The notes under the pieces are model-generated. The model had not been told where the DNA came from. It did not search any database and worked only from the letters and a program-made list of their open reading frames with translations. Of a DNA stretch of 8,405 nucleotides, positions 6,199 through 8,405 are shown piece by piece (within the stretch, counting starts at the first letter, position 1; the number at the start of each line of letters is the position of its first letter). A program made the translations under genes and the position numbers. This stretch comes from Bacillota bacterium. Its GTDB lineage: Bacteria; Bacillota_A; Clostridia; DSM-8532. Location: contig JAFADM010000522.1 in the NCBI GenBank assembly GCA_023424865.1, positions 1-8,405 of the forward strand. The letters are read 5' to 3'.

Positions 6199-7233
6199 CT
6201 ATCTTAACACAGACAGGTAATAAATGCGACTGCCTTTTGTATGAAAGGAAGCATCACCAGGGATAAAAAGGGTATGAAGGGTATCCAGCTCCAAACTGTT
6301 TCCAATTCTGGAAGCGAGGTCTGGGAGAGCCATTGCAAAATATTCCTTCACATCCTTTTTATCAAGCAGCAATACCTGGAGCATCCTGGCACAAGCCTCC
6401 TCAAGAAGTCTCAGACAAGGCTTTTCATTAAAGAGAAGCATTTGTTTCAGTCCCGCTAAGTCCGGGGGAATAAGCCGGAGGGGCAGGACAGGCTTTTCTA
6501 AAAGCACACAAGCTAAGGCATTGGGAAGAAGCTGCCCGCAAAGGTTGATTAGGAGATCCTTGTAGCCTATGCTATACCCAGACAGCACTTCGTGTATGAC
6601 AGAAGGATTGAATCGGAGGCAAAACTGATTTTCCATGTATAGGCGATGAAGATAATTTATGATGTATTCCACCCCGGAAAGCTCTTCTGAAACAGGAATC
6701 AGAAGCTGATAATCAATGGAAGCCGGTGTATCGTGGGCTTCAAACTCAGGCTTGTAGAGGGAGTAAAAGCCTTTGATTCCCGGATCCAGGGTAGCGTTAT
6801 ACGTATAGTTGGAGGTTTGTGTTTTTGTTTTTATAACAAGGTCATACAGATGAACAGCTGTCTTAAACTTTAAATTCAAAATACGGCGGCCCTCCTTGAG
6901 AAGCTCCTCCGGGGATTGTGTCTTAAGCCTAATCAGGGCTTCATCCGGGGAGCAGGACTTTAAACACAGGTTAATGGTATAGAGATTGGATTCCATGATG
7001 GCTTGTGCCGCTTCAACCCGTATGGAGCTGCTGTTTCCCCGGTTATAGCGTTCCACGCTGTCTGTAAGAAGCTTAATTAAGCCTATGTGGATCTCTTCCA
7101 GTTCCTTGAGGGTAAGCCTCTCTCCTTCCAGCGCCCATTTCAAAAAAGCTTCAAAGCGATGGCCTTTAGGGCCTTCTGCTCTTTTTAAAACAAGCGTATC
7201 AACTCCGGAGCTTTTAAACTGGTCTTTATTCAT
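6199..7233 (-). CDS. DUF6179-like protein of unknown function
   Basis: Uncharacterised 344-aa protein, mostly helical and predicted soluble, with no signal peptide, convincing membrane helix or recognised catalytic motif. Segments I recall from DUF6179 proteins are AQAIMESNLYTINLCLKS (76-93), LYDLVIKT...NYTYNATLDPGIKGFYSLYKPEF (129-164), HDTPASIDYQL (168-177), and YIINYLHRLYMENQFCLRF (190-208) followed by SGYSIGYKDLLIN. ATG 7233 overlaps the preceding gene by 8 bp and has GAGG 6 nt upstream, so the pair is translationally coupled. An in-frame ATG at 7350 would add 39 residues lying entirely over the upstream gene and is rejected. Family assignment is from memory of sequence patterns; it contains eight cysteines but no CxxC pair. 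Confidence 0.8.
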   Translation of the reverse strand: MNKDQFKSSGVDTLVLKRAEGPKGHRFEAFLKWALEGERLTLKELEEIHIGLIKLLTDSVERYNRGNSSSIRVEAAQAIMESNLYTINLCLKSCSPDEALIRLKTQSPEELLKEGRRILNLKFKTAVHLYDLVIKTKTQTSNYTYNATLDPGIKGFYSLYKPEFEAHDTPASIDYQLLIPVSEELSGVEYIINYLHRLYMENQFCLRFNPSVIHEVLSGYSIGYKDLLINLCGQLLPNALACVLLEKPVLPLRLIPPDLAGLKQMLLFNEKPCLRLLEEACARMLQVLLLDKKDVKEYFAMALPDLASRIGNSLELDTLHTLFIPGDASFHTKGSRIYYLSVLR

Positions 7234-7726
7234 ATAAATCCTCGCTTTCCCCTTGGTCTTCATCTTCACGAGTACCATTGATATACACCGGCAGCCCAAA
7301 GCGAATTCTGTCGGACAGAGCTTCCATTTCTCTATAGCGCAGCAGCTCAAGAGAGCCTGAGCAGCAACCGTTAAAACGGCTTTTCATAATGTCTATGAGA
7401 TCGTCGTCTCCGATCTGATCTCGGGTCTCATTTTTATAGGTATAAAAAATATCTAAGAGTTCCTGAAGCGTTTCGAGGTATTGGCTCTGCTGTAAATAGG
7501 GGGATGGGGTAAAGGCTTTTACAAGCTTAACCATGACACCTCCTGAGAACTCGATTCTTCCGTTGTCTTTTAAAATGTGTGAACGGGTTTCGGTGAGCTC
7601 CGCAGCCTCTGTTTCTGATAAAACAAGACCGTAGGCCCTGCTTTCTTCATTACAGGCTAACAGGTCGGAAACCGCCTGCTTTTCTATGTAGGGGTGTATA
7701 AAAAGCCCGCTGAAATCTGTCAACAT
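7226..7726 (-). CDS. DUF6323-like protein of unknown function
   Basis: Uncharacterised 166-aa soluble protein and first gene of the minus-strand operon. The pattern CNEESRAYGLVLSETEAAEL (25-44), then GRIEFSGGVMVKLVKAF (56-72), SPYLQQSQYLETLQELLDIF (75-94) and DDDLIDIMKSRFNG (107-120) matches what I know as DUF6323, a family normally encoded immediately before a DUF6179 gene, as here. The tail from about 152 is strongly acidic (GTREDEDQGESEDLYE). AGGAGG lies 7 nt before ATG 7726, an excellent ribosome site, and the stop is inside the next gene's start region (8-bp overlap). No enzyme motif is visible; partnership with the DUF6179-like protein is inferred from coupling and repeated co-occurrence. 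Confidence 0.82.
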   Translation of the reverse strand: MLTDFSGLFIHPYIEKQAVSDLLACNEESRAYGLVLSETEAAELTETRSHILKDNGRIEFSGGVMVKLVKAFTPSPYLQQSQYLETLQELLDIFYTYKNETRDQIGDDDLIDIMKSRFNGCCSGSLELLRYREMEALSDRIRFGLPVYINGTREDEDQGESEDLYE

Positions 7727-7758
7727 AATGAACCCTCCTATAGTTAGATAAATACGGA

Positions 7759-7787
7759 AGTAAACCAGTTAAAAAAATACTTGACAA
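7759..7787 (-). promoter_or_regulatory. Possible minus-strand promoter for the DUF6323-DUF6179-tdk operon
   Basis: Read on the minus strand, TTGTCA (7787-7782, 5 of 6) is followed after 17 nt by TTTACT (7764-7759, 4 of 6), giving a start near 7752 and a leader of about 25 nt up to the ATG at 7726. The -35 overlaps the opposite-strand TTGACA. Other TATAAT boxes exist upstream on this strand (7822-7817, 7841-7836) but lack a fitting -35. Confidence 0.35.
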
Positions 7788-7809
7788 ACATAATTTTATA
7801 TGATATCAT
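7781..7809 (+). promoter_or_regulatory. Strong plus-strand promoter upstream of a short transcript
   Basis: Consensus TTGACA at 7781-7786, a 17-nt spacer and TATCAT (5 of 6) at 7804-7809 give the best promoter in the window. The -10 lies in the 12-bp palindrome TATGATATCATA (7799-7810), and a second AT-rich inverted repeat (AAAAATA at 7810-7816, TATTTTT at 7825-7831) spans the expected start near 7816. Either could bind a regulator. Confidence 0.65.
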
Positions 7810-7815
7810 AAAAAT

Positions 7816-7891
7816 AATTATAAATATTTTTGAGTATTATAATATTACTCCTATTCTTAGTGGCATTCAAGTCTTTTTTGAATGTTTTTTT
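7816..7891 (+). ncRNA. Candidate small RNA or terminated leader of about 75 nt
   Basis: The sequence between the strong promoter's predicted start and the end of the intrinsic terminator's U-run. It has no Shine-Dalgarno-preceded open reading frame, is very AT-rich and ends in a stem-loop with a U-run, the layout of an independent small RNA. The alternative is an attenuated leader of the glyoxalase gene, with read-through extending to 8081. It matches no RNA family I recognise. Confidence 0.35.
7864..7891 (+). terminator. Intrinsic terminator, plus strand
   Basis: CATTCAA (7864-7870) pairs with TTGAATG (7878-7884) over a 7-nt loop and is followed directly by seven Ts (7885-7891). The stem is AT-rich, so efficiency may be moderate. 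No protein gene ends before it on this strand. GGCAT (7862-7866) can instead pair with ATGCC (7892-7896), a possible competing fold. Confidence 0.65.
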
Positions 7892-7905
7892 ATGCCTTTT
7901 TCGCA

Positions 7906-7935
7906 TTGCTCTTCCCTTACTTATTGGTGTAAAAT
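7906..7935 (+). promoter_or_regulatory. Weak candidate promoter for the glyoxalase gene
   Basis: TAAAAT (-10, 5 of 6) at 7930-7935 with TTGCTC (3 of 6) 18 nt upstream at 7906-7911. It lies downstream of the terminator and would give the glyoxalase gene its own transcript with a leader of about 140 nt. The match is modest. Confidence 0.3.
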
Positions 7936-7957
7936 GAATATGCCTGCAAAATAAAAT

Positions 7958-8061
7958 ACTAAAACGGGCTATGTTTGTAACCCAAAGCTCAGAATTATCT
8001 GTGCAATAGTTTGCATTTATTGCAGCATCTGAACTCTAAGTTACCAAGGGCATGTTTTAGT
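7958..8061 (+). promoter_or_regulatory. Structured leader RNA before the glyoxalase gene
   Basis: Nested pairings close a long hairpin: ACTAAAAC (7958-7965) with GTTTTAGT (8054-8061), ATG (7971-7973) with CAT (8051-8053), TTGTAAC (7975-7981) with GTTACCAA (8040-8047, one bulged C), TCAGA (7989-7993) with TCTGA (8028-8032), and TGCAATA (8002-8008) with TATTGCA (8018-8024). The outer stem ends 3 nt before GGGAGG (8065-8070), the ribosome site of the next gene, so folding could affect translation. It matches no riboswitch class I know. The arms are read directly; the folded structure and its function are inference. Confidence 0.38.
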
Positions 8062-8080
8062 TCCGGGAGGTAAGGACAAA

Positions 8081-8405
8081 ATGAAATTCAAACTGGCACA
8101 TACCAACATAAATGTTAAGGATCTTGAAAAATCTCTGGCTTTTTATGCCAAGGCTCTGGGGCTTGTTCAGGTTCGGCGTAAGGATGCTGCCGACGGCAGC
8201 TTTACCCTTGTTTTTCTTGAGGACGGAACTGGGGGACATCAAATAGAATTAACCTGGCTCAGGGATAAGGAAGGCCCTTATGAACTGGGTGATAATGAAT
8301 CCCATATTGCTTTCCACGTTGATAATATGGAAGAAGCTCATAAACTCCATTCGGAAATGGGCTGCATCTGCTTCGAAAACAAGTCTATGGGCATATACTT
8401 TATTG
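8081..8405 (+). CDS. gloA: Glyoxalase I (lactoylglutathione lyase), 3' end outside the window
   Basis: N-terminal 108 residues of a VOC-superfamily glyoxalase I, which detoxifies methylglyoxal by isomerising its thiol hemithioacetal. The protein reads LAHTNINVKDLEKSLAFYAKALGL (5-28), QIELTW (54-59) and ESHIAFHVDN (73-82). By alignment with Escherichia coli GloA, His7, Glu56 and His75 are three of the four metal ligands; the fourth (Glu122 in E. coli) would lie just past the window edge. YELG (67-70) is also shared with GloA. The family is about 125-135 aa, so roughly 20 residues are missing. The start at 8081 has GGGAGG 10 nt upstream and AAGGA closer. The physiological thiol may not be glutathione in a clostridium. 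Confidence 0.9.
   Translation, partial: MKFKLAHTNINVKDLEKSLAFYAKALGLVQVRRKDAADGSFTLVFLEDGTGGHQIELTWLRDKEGPYELGDNESHIAFHVDNMEEAHKLHSEMGCICFENKSMGIYFI

Larger units (their letters stand above)
7727..8080. other. 354-bp divergent intergenic region
   Basis: Gene-free stretch between two divergent transcription units. From left to right it holds the minus-strand ribosome site (AGGAGG at 7739-7734), overlapping divergent promoters sharing a -35 position, AT-rich palindromes, a short terminated transcript, a weak second promoter and a nested-hairpin leader ending at the plus-strand ribosome site. No coding sequence with a credible start is visible in it. Confidence 0.75.

Noticed and set aside
7234..7350. 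N-terminal extension of the DUF6179-like protein from ATG 7350.
   Set aside because: The extra 39 residues lie wholly within the preceding gene in another frame, while ATG 7233 has a good ribosome site and typical overlap spacing.
8057..8242. Open minus-strand frame opposite the glyoxalase gene.
   Set aside because: The overlapping plus-strand protein carries conserved metal ligands and a good ribosome site; the reverse frame has neither support nor motif.

Overview
The window looks like chromosomal DNA of a low-to-mid GC Gram-positive anaerobe of the class Clostridia. Evidence is the strong AGGAGG-type ribosome binding sites, TTGACA/TATAAT-like promoters, a VanXY-type peptidase beside a racemase, a YtrA-type GntR regulator, and an adjacent pair resembling DUF6323/DUF6179, families I associate with Clostridia. 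Nothing allows a species call. No transposase, rRNA, tRNA, CRISPR array or phage gene is visible.

Left part (1-2030, + strand): a VanXY/VanY-type D,D-peptidase overlaps a PLP-dependent alanine/serine racemase by 4 bp (ATGA). The peptidase has no signal peptide or membrane anchor. The racemase has Asn where ordinary alanine racemases have a substrate-selecting Tyr, as the VanT serine racemases do. Together they look like the distal end of a vanG-type (D-Ala-D-Ser) peptidoglycan-remodelling operon whose ligase and two-component genes would lie upstream of the window.

Middle (2022-3904, + strand): a promoter whose -10 sits inside a perfect 12-bp-arm palindrome drives a YtrA-type GntR repressor, followed with a 1-bp overlap by an eight-helix membrane protein with a DUF5808-like segment and a C-terminal PH-like domain. 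This is probably an autoregulated envelope-related pair. Next (3932-5395, + strand) comes a single-gene unit for a CoA-disulfide reductase-family flavoenzyme, with inverted repeats around its promoter and just before its Shine-Dalgarno.

Right part, minus strand (7726 down to 5485): an operon of a DUF6323-like protein, a DUF6179-like protein (8-bp overlap) and, 75 bp further on, a thymidine kinase whose structural zinc site has lost half its ligands. The first two proteins have no known function.

The 354-bp gap at 7727-8080 is the most information-rich non-coding stretch. It holds a near-consensus + strand promoter followed about 75 nt later by an intrinsic terminator (a small RNA or an attenuated leader), a possible minus-strand promoter sharing the same -35 site, and a nested set of pairings forming a long structured leader just upstream of a glyoxalase I gene that runs off the right edge.
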